A stretch of DNA of 64,000 nucleotides from Anastrepha obliqua (Eukaryota > Arthropoda > Insecta > Diptera > Tephritidae), in NCBI RefSeq assembly GCF_027943255.1, contig NC_072893.1, positions 92,201,784 through 92,265,783 of the forward strand. The letters are read 5' to 3'. This document shows, in pieces, positions 11,401 to 21,544 of the stretch (positions within the stretch are counted from its first letter, which is position 1; each line of letters begins with the position of its first letter). The notes beneath the pieces are model-generated. The model ran no database searches and was not told where the DNA came from. It worked only from the letters and a program-made list of their open reading frames with translations. Made by a program: the position numbers and the translations under genes.

Positions 11401-12310
11401 TTCTTCTTCTTCTTAATTGGCGCGATAACCGCTTACGCGATTTTGGCCGAGTTTAACAAAGCGCGCCAGTCGTTTCTTTCTCGTGCTAACCGGCGCCAAT
11501 TGGACACATCAAGTGAAACCAAGTCCTTCTCCACCTGATCTTTCCAACGCAGAGGAGGCCTTCCTCTTCCTCTGCTACCACCAGCTGGTACCGCATCGAA
11601 TACTTTTAAAGCCGAAGCGTTTGTATCCCTTCGGACGACATGACCCAGCCAACGAAGCCGCTGGATCTTTGTTCGCTGCGCTATGTCTATGTCGTCGTAA
11701 AGCTCATACAGCTCATCGTTCCATCGTCTGCGATATTCGCCGTTGCCAACGTGCAAAGGTCCAAAAATCTTACGTAGAATCTTTCTCTCAAACACTTCAA
11801 ACGTCGCTTCATCGGATGTTGTCATCGTCCAAGCTTCTGCGCCATACGTTAGGACGGGCATGATGAGAGTCTTGTAGAGTGTTAGTTTTGTTCGTCGAGA
11901 GAGGACTTTACTGCTCAGTTGCCTACTTAGTCCAAAGTAGCACTTGTTGGCAAGAGAGATTCTACGTTGGATTTCAAGGCTGACATTGTTATCGGTGTTA
12001 ATGCTGGTTCCTAAATAAACGAAGTCTTTTACAACCTCGAAATTAAAACTGTCTACAGTGACGTGGGTGCCGATATGCGAGTGCGCCGACTGTTTGTTTG
12101 AAGACAGGAGGTACTTAGTTTTGTCCTCGTTCACCACCAGACCCATTCGCTTTGCTTCTTTATCCAGTTTGGAAAAAGCAGAACTAACAGCGCGGTTGTT
12201 AAGGCCGATGATGTCAATATCATCGGCATATGCCAGCAGTTGTACGCTCTTATAAAATATTGCAGCATTATTCTTTATAAAAATACAGTTTGTACTACAA
12301 CAAATACCAG
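11401..12310 (-). pseudogene. RTE-like non-LTR retrotransposon, copy 1: reverse transcriptase C-terminal half
   Basis: On the minus strand a single open frame runs from the reverse transcriptase catalytic motif to the end of the element. LLAYADDIDIIG has its YADD codons at 12219-12230. MGLVVNEDKTKYLLSS and DFVYLGTSINTD follow, then TLIMPVLTYGAEAWTMTT, the RTE-type block IQRLRWLGHVVR, and GRGRPPLRWKDQVEKDL, ending in SAKIA. The 3' terminus is a short (GAA)n tail (ttcttcttcttctt at 11401-11414), characteristic of RTE ends. The endonuclease and the first part of the RT are missing; homology fades just upstream of FYKSVQLL, so the copy is 5'-truncated. About 290 codons without an inactivating stop, and near identity to copy 2 (about 13 differences in 195 residues), imply a recent insertion. 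It cannot be autonomous. Confidence 0.9.
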
Positions 12311-12455
12311 ACAAGGCAATTTTTCACACTTTGTAACAATTTTTAAATTTGAATAAGTTCATTAAAACTTTCAAATTTTTAACCAGAATTTTTGGGAAAA
12401 TCTGGGCATGAAGTTTGATAGTCCATTGGATTTTGGTGACTTTGGTGATTTCAAG

Positions 12456-12543
12456 TGAAATCGTTTTCAAATGAAGCGAACATTTTTACAAAGTAAATTA
12501 AACTGTTTACAAATTTAAACAAAACATTTTTTAAATTAAATTA
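12456..12543. repeat. AT-rich direct repeat, right copy
   Basis: Partner of 11256-11341, on the other side of the RTE-like copy. It is far longer than an RTE target duplication, so it predates the insertion or is a separate duplication. Confidence 0.6.
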
Positions 12544-12715
12544 CAAATACTGTTATTTAAAAAAAAAAATTTCGCTGAGGGTCACGCGAAGGAAAAGCAC
12601 AGTCCACAAAAAAAAAAAAACTGCCAGAAATCATAGTTCATGAAGTTAATGACAAACTTGTCCACTCACTATTTTAGGAACTTCGGAGATCGCGTATCCA
12701 TAAGATATCGCTCCC

Positions 12716-12954
12716 TAAATACAAAAGGGTCACAACTCAAAATTTTCCACACTCGAGCTTGACTTGTTTACAGTAGCACAGAAAACAAACTATGTGACAT
12801 ATCACGCTGAAATTTGCCATGTAAGCTTATAACAGTCCTACCAAAAAACAAAAAATTTTTTTTTGCCATATGTCATCCGCAGACCGTTTTATTGATAACG
12901 TCTCATTCATATTTGAGCAGAAGTACATTTTGAGTTGTGACCCTTTTGTATTTA
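12716..12954. mobile_element. short inverted-repeat element (MITE-like)
   Basis: The 28 bases at 12716-12743 (taaatacaaaagggtcacaa, then ctcaaaat) recur perfectly inverted at 12927-12954. The spacer of about 183 bp has no coding signature. The outermost TA on each side may be the target duplication, as for Tc1/mariner elements. The right end directly abuts a Tc1-like transposase fragment on the minus strand, so it could be a terminal piece of that element rather than an independent MITE. Confidence 0.7.
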
Positions 12955-12956
12955 TG

Positions 12957-13085
12957 GTGCGATATGGTCGAATTGAATAATGTTTGGGCATGGAATTCTA
13001 ACTTAGAAAATGCTTTCTTTATCGGTTTCAGCATAGGAGAGTGAACTGGCAAAAGTTTTAATACATATCCACCATTGTCCACCAA
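12957..13085 (-). pseudogene. Tc1-like transposase fragment, catalytic C-terminal part
   Basis: The minus-strand frame reads VLKLLPVHSPMLKPIKKAFS and then KLEFHAQTLF. This matches the LLPPYSPxLNPIExxFSK segment around the third catalytic acidic residue in Tc1-type transposases. The expected NPIE is KPIK here, so the catalytic Glu is lost. Only about 40 residues survive. Beyond them the frame runs into the inverted repeat at 12927-12954. Confidence 0.6.
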
Positions 13086-13216
13086 GTGTTGTATTTATTC
13101 GGATTTATGGATTTTGGTATTATCCGTAATTGAAACAAATTCTGCAACTCTTCTGATTAACTTTAAGTTTTATCCAATTAATTATAAAAATGGTCCATTA
13201 ATTTGAATCAAGTTTC

Positions 13217-13256
13217 ACTGATTTTGGAATAGTTTAACTGATTTTGGAATAGTTTA
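13217..13256 (+). repeat. perfect 20-bp tandem duplication
   Basis: The unit actgattttggaatagttta occurs twice head to tail (13217-13236 and 13237-13256). No function is suggested. Confidence 0.9.
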
Positions 13257-13334
13257 GTTTAATAAAAGGTTCGATTTGAATGTGAGGTGATTTTTTTTTT
13301 CTTTTTGTTTTTTAGTATACTTTCTAGCATGGAA

Positions 13335-13560
13335 TATGTGCGGAATATTGATACCAGAGTTCCATTGCGACTCATTGGCTTGAGATTTCAAAAAACTCCA
13401 TAAGAAATTCCAGCGAAGTCAAATGCCACGATCTTGGTGATCAATTCACATTACCTCCTCGAAGGCAACCATAACCTTAAATGGTTCTTCATAAAGTTTT
13501 TTATCATTTACCGATGTTGCTCAATCTTGTGACTTACGTGGTGATTTATCGTCTGTCCCT
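13335..13560 (-). pseudogene. D,D41D mariner transposase fragment, heavily decayed
   Basis: On the minus strand a frame reads GGNVN, a stop in place of Trp, then SPRSWHLTSLEFLMEFFEIS. It aligns residue by residue with the D,D41D block GDVNWPPRSCDLTPLDFFLWGFLKS; the third catalytic Asp has become Glu. Weak similarity to the preceding QQDGATCHT region (HHVSHKI) is visible upstream. No inverted repeats were located. The identification rests on this one block. Confidence 0.55.
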
Positions 13561-14684
13561 GAATAATAAACAACAGATTTGACAGACTACCACAGTCTGT
13601 CAACATCGAGGCGTCCCTATTCGACAACCCTATACTTGTCACCACTCTCCTTCTGCCTTTCCTTCACGCCTTGCTGCATTGCCTTTTTTGCGGCTCGTTG
13701 CCATTGCGTTTGGGCGTATAAGAAATATTTTCGTACTTGTTAAAATTCTTGGTGGACGCAGCAGAAATTATGCAAAAATTTATGCGAATCACTTAAGCGT
13801 TTTTAACTACATAAACTTTTGTTTCTTTTTTCATGGGAACTTTGTAAAATATTATTCTAGATTTCTTATTTGAAGAGTTAAAGCTAAGAAACCTATGTTA
13901 AAGTTAAAGGGGTATAAGATAAAAACCATGTGGCAAATTTCCGAACACAGAAAATAATGTTAATTTTTCGGCCGCAAATTTGCTCAAGAACAACAATAAT
14001 AATAAAAGCGCTTTGTATTAATTTTTTTTTGTATTAGACATGAAATTGTTATTTGTGACTTGGAGAGATGTAGTTTAGTATACAGTGCGCGAAATAATTT
14101 TAATCGCGCACAATTTTTCAAGATTTCGCAAAAATGTGTAATGAAAATTATTTTTTCTCTTTCTTTTTTTTATCTTTTAGAATGCGGTACTGATATGCAA
14201 AAAAATTGGAAAACTAAAATCCAAATAAAAGGAATTGTTTTGAAATACTTCGTTGAAGTATCGTTGAATTTACTTTATTTTTTTGTTTTTTAAAGAAGTG
14301 TAGTTTTTAAAAATAATCAAAGGTCAAAATTTTAAAATAGAGAGCCAATTTTGATTTCGAATTCACGATGACGCAGATTTCGAGGGATGAGTTGCAAAGT
14401 TTAAGGTCGACTGGCCGATCCAATAATGTTTCTCTTTGGCCAGGTGCTACCAGCTAAAGGGGTTAAGACTTTCAGGTAGTTCAGTTATCTGATTGTGATC
14501 TGACCGATGTGGGTAAAAAAATGAGCGTAAATTATCAAAAGTTGTCCATTCGTTTGGCTATTTACGGGCGCAATGGGTGCCCACAGTGGATTTGTGTATG
14601 GATAACATTCAGAGCGGCCCGGTTTCGAAGCTCACTGTGCACATTAACTATCAATTTAAAGGAAAAGTGTTGTCTAAAAAGCAA
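13561..14684. other. non-coding DNA, no gene recognised
   Basis: AT-rich sequence with no transposase, reverse transcriptase or inverted-repeat signature that I could find. Confidence 0.5.
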
Positions 14685-14815
14685 ACCTCTGAGTGGAAAA
14701 CTTCCTCTCTGCCATGGAAAACTTTCTGCCGTTCGGAGGCTGCATTAAAGTGTAGGACCCTCCCTTTGCAGGCCGAATCAAGACGCGCACCATAAATTAG
14801 AGGAGAAGTTCGAGC
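14685..14815 (+). repeat. tRNA-derived SINE, copy 3 (body only, diverged)
   Basis: Matches the body of the SINE at 3801-4108: ctgccatggaaaactttctg, then gccgttcggagg, gtaggaccctccctttg, aatcaagacgcgcacca and gaggagaagttcg occur in the same order and spacing. The tRNA-like head is missing, so this is a 5'-truncated or decayed copy. Confidence 0.65.
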
Positions 14816-16020
14816 GAAAATCTAATAGCGGTAAATTTTTAATTTATTTCGAGTTAAGAGCTTGCACAGCTGCTCATCTTAGCGATCATTTTCCATATCT
14901 ATCTGATATTAATAAGTCTTCCTAGGCTCCGCGATAGCATTGATTAATGTGATTTGTAGGGTTCTTCTCGGCATAAATGTTTTTATCCGAGGCAAACTCT
15001 GGTTTATTACGTAATTCTTGCAATGGTGGTTGTTTTCCATACAAGAAATTTGCTTCCAAGCAGTTGCAATTCTAGTGAGTTAGGAATCACAACCAAGTCG
15101 CGCTTCTTTCTTTTTCCATATGAGCGAAAAGTTAATTTTACGCTGTGATCTTCTACGAACATCATCTCAAGTCTATATTTAGAATTAATATAGTTGATTA
15201 GATTTTGTGTCTCCTATATCCTTTTCGTCAGTGTCGCACTAGTTATGTTAAAATTTGTAAAAAAATGTACGAGGTCGGGTTTTATAATTTGCGCCCAATA
15301 ATTATAAAACAGTAAAATAAGATTGAAAGTGAATTTATTGTTTTTCAAAATATACTCCTTGGAAGTCAGTAGTACACTTTTGCAATCGCTTAAACCAATT
15401 TTCAAAGCCTTATTCAATCTTTTGAGGGCTCGAAAACTTTTTTGTTTAAGCCGATACGTGAGAGCGCGCATTGCCTTTGTGAAGGAAGATTCGTCTTCGG
15501 TAATTGGCTTTCCTTAATTTTCCGAAAACTTCTGATAAACAAATGGTTGTGTACTATTCAGAATTAACTGTAGTTTCTTAAGTTTCTCTAGTGGTATGGT
15601 TGCGACATATGACATTTTACTCTGATGTGAACTGATTTTTCAGCTCGCCTTGGAACACCCATACTGTCGATTGCTGTTTTGTTTCCGGCGTATAATGCTT
15701 AAATTCAAGATTCGTAAGCTGGTTCGATGTCATAAACGTGCTTTGAACCCTCGCGGCTGAATTTCATCCACATTTCTATGCACCAATCGACACGAGTCTT
15801 TTTTTGGGCAAATTTTTATTATGCGGTATCCAACGAGAAGAAAACTTCTTGATGACCAAATGTACATGCAAAATGAAATGTGTGCTGGTCTCTCTATGCC
15901 CAAAGTTGTCTCTTTCTTCCTATTTGTCACTGGCGATCTTGCGTTATCAATTGATGTAGAGCATCTAATATTTCGGACCCAACAACTGTTTTTGGTAGCC
16001 CTTCACAAAATTCGTTATGC

Positions 16021-16723
16021 AAGGATCGACTTATATGGGTTCCGGGACTCTCCAGGGTGGATCAGCGGCGCCCCCACAGGGGCCAGAGCCAATAATCGGA
16101 ATCAGTTCCGCAGGAATCAAGAATTGGAACAGCGATTATGTAGGCAATCTACATAAAGAGCGATGGTCCGGCCTAGAACGCTGCAGAACTGCAAAGTGTT
16201 TTGTGACAAGTCCGAACAGAAAACTGACAAACTTTCTACTAAAACTTAGAAGGGAAGACATTCGATTGATGGTCGGCATCATTACAGGACACAACCCATG
16301 GGGTCAGTATATGACCCCCATTGGAATCATCGAGGACCCGGTATGCCTGTCATGCTTGGAGGAGGCGGATAGCACTGAGCACTTTCTCTGTGAGTGTTCT
16401 GCCTTTGCTAGAGCACGGCTACGAGTATTGGGTTCCGATGTCATGAGAATGAGTAATATTCGTTCTCTAAAACTGGAGGATATTTACAGATTTGCCAAAG
16501 AATCTGGAAAATTCTCACAGGACTAACTATTTCCATCTCTGTCTCTATTCTTTCCTATCTCTTTCTCTGATACTTTTCTGCTTCCCTCCTTGACTATCTA
16601 CCCCCTTTCCAGAGCTTTAAATACAATGGGCTCTTTAGCCTGAGTGTTTTAGTAGCCACCAAATCTCCTGGTGCTCCTTGGCTCGACCTTTTCATATTTC
16701 AATTTTCAATTTCAAGGATCGAC
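16021..16723 (+). mobile_element. 5'-truncated LINE 3' end nested in a mariner, with 10-bp target duplication
   Basis: The target duplication aaggatcgac occurs at 16021-16030 and 16714-16723. The insert (16031-16713) runs on the plus strand and ends in a TTTC/AATTTTC-rich tail (about 16691-16713). Removing the insert and one duplication restores mariner sequence (ttcgttatgcaaggatcgac followed by ggccacg) that aligns with the mariner relic near 46780. The mariner was therefore already resident when the LINE inserted. Confidence 0.93.
16031..16526 (+). pseudogene. LINE ORF2 C-terminus (RNase H-tail type)
   Basis: An open frame within the nested insert reads WNSDYVGNLHKERWSGLERC, then RREDIRLMVGIITGHNPWGQ, then CLSCLEEADSTEHFLCECSA and FARARLRVLG, with a stop at 16524-16526. 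The H-x-L-C-E-C block and the preceding ITGH segment are the usual end of RNase H-bearing LINE ORF2 proteins (I, LOA and related clades). Only the last 150 or so residues are present. No frame break is seen in that part, consistent with a fairly young insertion. The sequence differs clearly from the copies at 1613-2204 and 38985-39480, so it is another family. Confidence 0.75.
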
Positions 16724-17045
16724 GGCCACGTTGGAACTAGTTGAAGCTGGTTGTACCAGCATTTCGCAGTGGCTAAGTGTGGTGCTTGAACGCCAAAAGT
16801 CGGAGTAAGTTGATCAATGCCTCCTGTTATGAAAATCCACATCGAAAATCGTAATAAATCATCGCACGAAAATTTTCACGATTTAACATAATTCCATCTT
16901 TTGGGCGAGATGAATTTTTCAACTTACTGAAAAACCAACAAGTGAAGCTCGTAAGTCAAAACGTTATTTGTAAGTATAGGCTAAAAAATACTAAACTTTT
17001 TAATAAAAATATTGAATTACAGCTCATCACACGTATTGTTGCAAA

Positions 17046-19368
17046 GGCACAAAATATAAGAGCAACTCGCGGATTGTAGATAACACTTAGGAGAAGCTAT
17101 TTTTAAATTAAAAGGAAATAACAACTGCAATACAGCGATTTTAATGGATTGCAATTCATTTTCATTGAGAACCTTGGAAAGGTGTCAATGCATTTATTAC
17201 TATGTATTGAAATCCCATTCCGGTCTCGCTACAACGAATCAAAATTTGTCACAACCGGACAAATTGGGTTTTGTTGAAATAGCGGTAGTTCAAGTTTTTC
17301 CTGCTGGGATTGTTTTGTTTATTTCTCGTGTTGTTGATTATCATGTGAAGGTGTGCGTGTGCCAGTCTTTTCTCATGCGTGCAACATTTGGATTTCCAAC
17401 CACAAAGCGAATAAATGAGTGAATGAAGAAAGGAACGCGTTTTCCCAATGTCTAATTTGAGTTTTATTGGCGGCAACTTTGTCAGTTGCAACTAATGCTA
17501 ATGTGGTTGCTGTCAGCTAAATTTTCAACTGCAATTGCAATTGTTGTTGTAGGTATGTGTGTGTAAAAGTTTTAAATACATTTGTTGCATGCTCGAATGT
17601 AATTTATTTGCATTGTTGCCTCAATTTTATGGCAATGGATGTGTAGCAACAACAACTACATACAAGAAGCATATAAGCATTTAAATAAGAGTAGCAATTG
17701 TGGCAGCTTGGCTTGTATTTTAGCCACAATTAATACGCTAATAAATGCAAGTTACATTTGTTGCTGGCTCTTTAATGTTGCTGTCATCCACTATTGTTGT
17801 TATTGTTCTTTTTTTTGTTTCAATTATGGCAAGTCAATTAATTCTAATGAGTTCGCTGTGTAATTTCCATTGTTGCCATTTTTGCAACTTAATTTGATGC
17901 GTTCATGCGCTTACAACAACAACGGCATCCAGCAATGGCGCTCAAGTGCAACAGCAATAACAGCAGTGTAATGAAAATGCGGGCAGCATGCAATGTGCAA
18001 CTTGCAACGCTTTGTGGCAACTGTAACAAATTCGCCCAACTGCTTTGGTGGTTTGTGCTGGTGTAGGCGCTGAAATGTTGCCCCTTTAATATGGCCACTA
18101 ATGTTGTTGTTGTTGTTGAAGTTGCATTGCGATGCCTTCATAGTGTTGGTCATAAGTTGCATTGCGTTTGTATCGTACACTTGCCACGCATTTGGTATAA
18201 GAATGTGTGTATTGTTGCCCTCGTTGTTGCTATTATTTTTGTTATAATTGTATGGTTTTTTGTTTTTTTGCTTTTTTCTTACCGCCGCCTGCATAATTGC
18301 CAAGCACTTTTCGTTTTAATTACGTTCCTGTTACATATTGTTGTCGATATGATTGCATTCATTTTGTTGTGGTTGGTTTTGTTGTAGGCGCTACTATTAC
18401 CACGCTGTTTGCTTGTTGTTATTTTCTTAAATTAATTTCTTGCGTTATTGTAATTAATTACATGCAAACTCATACTTATGCATGTGCACATATTTCATTT
18501 GGTATTTTTGAAGCACAAGTACGAGCTTGTATACGTGCTACCTGCATGTTGCAACAACCGTTCATCAGCTGCCATCACCACCAGCTGTGTGGCCAGTGCA
18601 GCGCAATGCTATTTTACACTCTCAAAGCAGTCAGTTGTAACCGCTTGATGTTGTTGCTGGCGTTCTTATTGTTCTCTTTATAATTTGTTTGTTGATGTGT
18701 TTCATGTTTTCCGTGCCACTTGACCGCGGGCGGTATTCGCCAATTAGGCGCAAAAGCATAAAACTCGCCTATGCGTTCACGTAATTTTACGCCCTTCCTT
18801 GGACTCACAGCACCTCCTTCGACTTAATTGTTTCTTTTTTACGACTTTGCCTTCCATGGAACGTTTCTATTCCTTTTCTCTTCGGCTATCTTATTTCTTC
18901 CTTACACACTTTTGCTGGTCAAGTGTATCACAGAACGGACACAAGCGTCCTGCTTTACTTTTACGATTATAACTGTTTTGAAGGTAGTCCTACATAATAT
19001 TTTTGATAGACACTTATTCTTTGATTTGTAGCAATTATTATTTCAAGAAAAAATATCAAAGGCATGTGCAAGCCCAAACATGTTGTACTATGAAAAAATA
19101 CTTGAACGAAAGTACGACCATTTTCCATTTCTTCGTTAATATTAAAATTTTTCTGTTCTTTTAAGCTGCTGCTGAAAAATCGATTCCTGAAATAAACGCC
19201 TCGTTGTAATGATATTTTCGTCATTTATATGTTTGTCTGTATGTAACATTGTTCATTAAGTCTGTTACCTCATCCATCCTTCTCCGTTACTCCATAGAAA
19301 GAGTTTAGTATTTCCAGTTTGTTTAGTTCAGCTGCTGATCTGCAAGGAAATAAATTTAAAGGAAACTA
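17046..19368. other. non-coding, CAA/TTG-rich, transposon-poor block
   Basis: From about 17470 to 18700 the sequence is dominated by GTT/GCA/CAA trinucleotides and TAATTA-type motifs, as is typical of fly introns. Frames here translate to low-complexity Leu/Val/Asn runs and were discounted. No gene recognised. Confidence 0.5.
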
Positions 19369-19700
19369 TTTGCCATCGTCTGAACTGAAAGATTTAAATC
19401 GATATCTCTGTGATGTCATTTTAGAAATGGCTTCCTCTTCAAATGCCAGTCGATATCGCCGTGGAGCCGCTGAAGGTAAATTGTTTTGAGTAAATTCATC
19501 GCTTACAATAAGTCCCCAACTGATGAATTGCAGCAAGAATACGGTGATCATGGACCGATATCGTTTACCATTTTTCACAGTTACGGCACGGCCTCTGTTA
19601 TCTTCGAAAAAGCATAGACCGATTATGTTCCTAACGCACACTCCGACATTGCCTTTATTTACCGCTTCGCGGAGAGTGAAACGTGCCTCATCATGCCTCA
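19369..19700 (-). pseudogene. D,D41D-type mariner transposase fragment
   Basis: The minus-strand frame opens with HDEARFTLREAVNKGN, which matches the first catalytic Asp region (SDEAHFTLxGxVNKQN). After an internal deletion it continues with RNIIGLCFFEDNRGRAVTVK and NGKRYRSMITVFLL. This block is characteristic of DUF4817/D,D41D-type insect transposases. Further on, FTQNNLPSAAP resembles a decayed WFQQDGAPP motif. No catalytic core after that point can be aligned and no inverted repeats were found. Confidence 0.65.
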
Positions 19701-21544
19701 TGTGCAAAATTGATAAGGAAAGGAAGGCAATTCAAGTGGCACCTTGCCGCAACTTCTGTGTCGCGTTTCCCATTGAGCGACCAATAGACAAAATTCATCT
19801 TCAATATTTTGCGAACATTAGGAAGTGCTTCTATGGTGCACAAAAAATCTTTGTTGATCAGTCTTAGGGCACCCAACAGAATTTTATGTATTATGTGCAT
19901 TTTGATTGAAAGCAAAAGAATAAATCATAAAATAATTTATAGAGAAACAATTTTGTTAATTTAAATCAAATTAATTATTAAAGTTGGCTGCGGTTTGCGC
20001 ACGTATTTAAGGCCATGCATGTGTGTGTGCATGCATGCAGGCATCTCTATCAATTTAGAATGACAACAAAAGCAACATCACAGATGAAGGCAACATCAAA
20101 TTACAGTCAACAACACAACAAATGACAATGCCAAAAGGAAATTAAACTAAATTAGCGAAAATGCAGTAAACCAAGCGCATAATTTAATTTTATTCACCAT
20201 AATTGCTTGCGCCATTGTTGTCGATCGTTGCCACCGCATGCTTTTGTTGCCGATGGTGATGGTGCCGCTACTGCTGCTACTGCCTGCTACCCATCATTGC
20301 TGATGTTGTTGTTATTGCTTCTGCTTTTGCTGCTTTGGTGCGCTGTCAGTTGCCAATTGCCAATTGCAATTTGCCAGCATTTACGCTGAGGCCCACATAT
20401 TGGCGCGGTGTGGTGTGGGGGGTTTCGGCGGTAGCGCGATCAGCCAACTAGCCGTCTGTCAGTCACTCAATGGCGGTGCAAAAGAGTTGTATGCTGCTTG
20501 TCGTCCGTTGTATGTTGCAAATTCGTTTAGCCTTCTCATTGGTTGTGCTGATGTTTGTTGCAGTGGCTACTGTTGCTGTTGTTATTGTTGCTACGAAATT
20601 TGATTGCATTAATTAAAGAAACTGTCGCCGCCGCGCTCGAACAAAGCGACGATCGCCGTTGACTGCATGCAATTACTGAGAGCATTACACAAAATGTCTA
20701 TACGTATGAATGTATGTCTTACCATTTTGTTGTTGCTCATGGTTTCGATCTGCTCTTTTTGTATTTTTTTAATTAGCTGCAGTTTGGCCACGTTTGACAT
20801 TTTTAATTAGTCTTATTGCTCGACTTCTTTTGCGCTTTCAATTTCAGCACATTCTCTGCCTTTAGGCCGGTCGTTTTAACATTTTCAGGCAACCAGCTAG
20901 GCACTGCATGTGATCTACTTAAGAGCAGTAGCGTAGATAGGGCTGAAGGGGCGACTTGAGGGGAAGCGATCTCCCATGAGTTCACGAAAAAATTAAGTAT
21001 AATGGAATTGTTGTATAAACGACGGCGAATAACGACTGTATGATTGAATTTAATTCAAAATGTACAGATTGCGGGTGCCATACTGATACTTAAGTTAATC
21101 TGGAATTAAATATGAGGCTCGAGAGTATGCAGCGATCTATCCGAATACTTTATACCGCCTGCAGGTTTATTGGAAAGCCACTAAAATGAACTATGGCTTT
21201 ACAATTATGGGTAGCCTGCAACTATCGGCGTATTTTATTGAATGACGTGAAAATTCATAGACAATCAATCTGAGTCTGCTCAACAATCTGCGAGAACTAA
21301 AAACGAGCGCCGCTCGGCCTGAGGTCTTTGCTGCCTAAAACACTTGTTAAGTAGTTTTAAGCTCAGAGTGACCGAAAGCTAAAGTCGATAATATCGAATG
21401 GCTCTGTATTAATTAGAAATATCGATATTTGTAAAACATTAAAGGGACCAACTAACAGACGTTGCTTGAACCTAAGTCGATAAGTAGGTAAAAATCCAAG
21501 TTCCAAATATGTAATTTACGAAACAGATGGAAATTTTTTGAAGT
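19701..21544. other. non-coding DNA, no gene recognised
   Basis: The stretch 20030-20810 is CAA/GTT/GCT-rich host-like sequence. 20820-21540 is unremarkable AT-rich DNA. No transposon signature was recognised. Confidence 0.45.

Larger units (their letters stand above)
15330..17045 (-). mobile_element. mariner relic, D,D34D lineage B, split by a nested LINE
   Basis: The minus-strand transposase relic is in two blocks. The upper block (16724-17045) carries the presumed 5' leader and N-terminus (AQKMELC-type start near 16900). The lower block (15330-16020) carries the centre and C-terminus, including a decayed second catalytic motif, RRIFLHKGNARSHVS near 15430-15510. The last residues are FENWFKRLQKCTTDFQGVYF, followed by EKQ at about 15340-15410. 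The segment between the second Asp and the C-terminus is mostly deleted. The same family recurs at 26250-27003 and 46255-46945. The two blocks rejoin seamlessly if 16031-16713 plus one copy of the 10-bp target duplication is removed, as shown by comparison with 46770-46810. Confidence 0.8.

Noticed and set aside
11483..11863. 126-codon plus-strand frame over RTE copy 1 (and its counterpart at 38096-38476, minus strand)
   Set aside because: It is the antisense shadow of the RTE-like coding sequence; the sense frame carries the reverse-transcriptase motifs.
18297..18683. 128-codon plus-strand frame
   Set aside because: Low-complexity Val/Leu/Cys translation of GTT-rich DNA. Overlapping frames on both strands are equally open.
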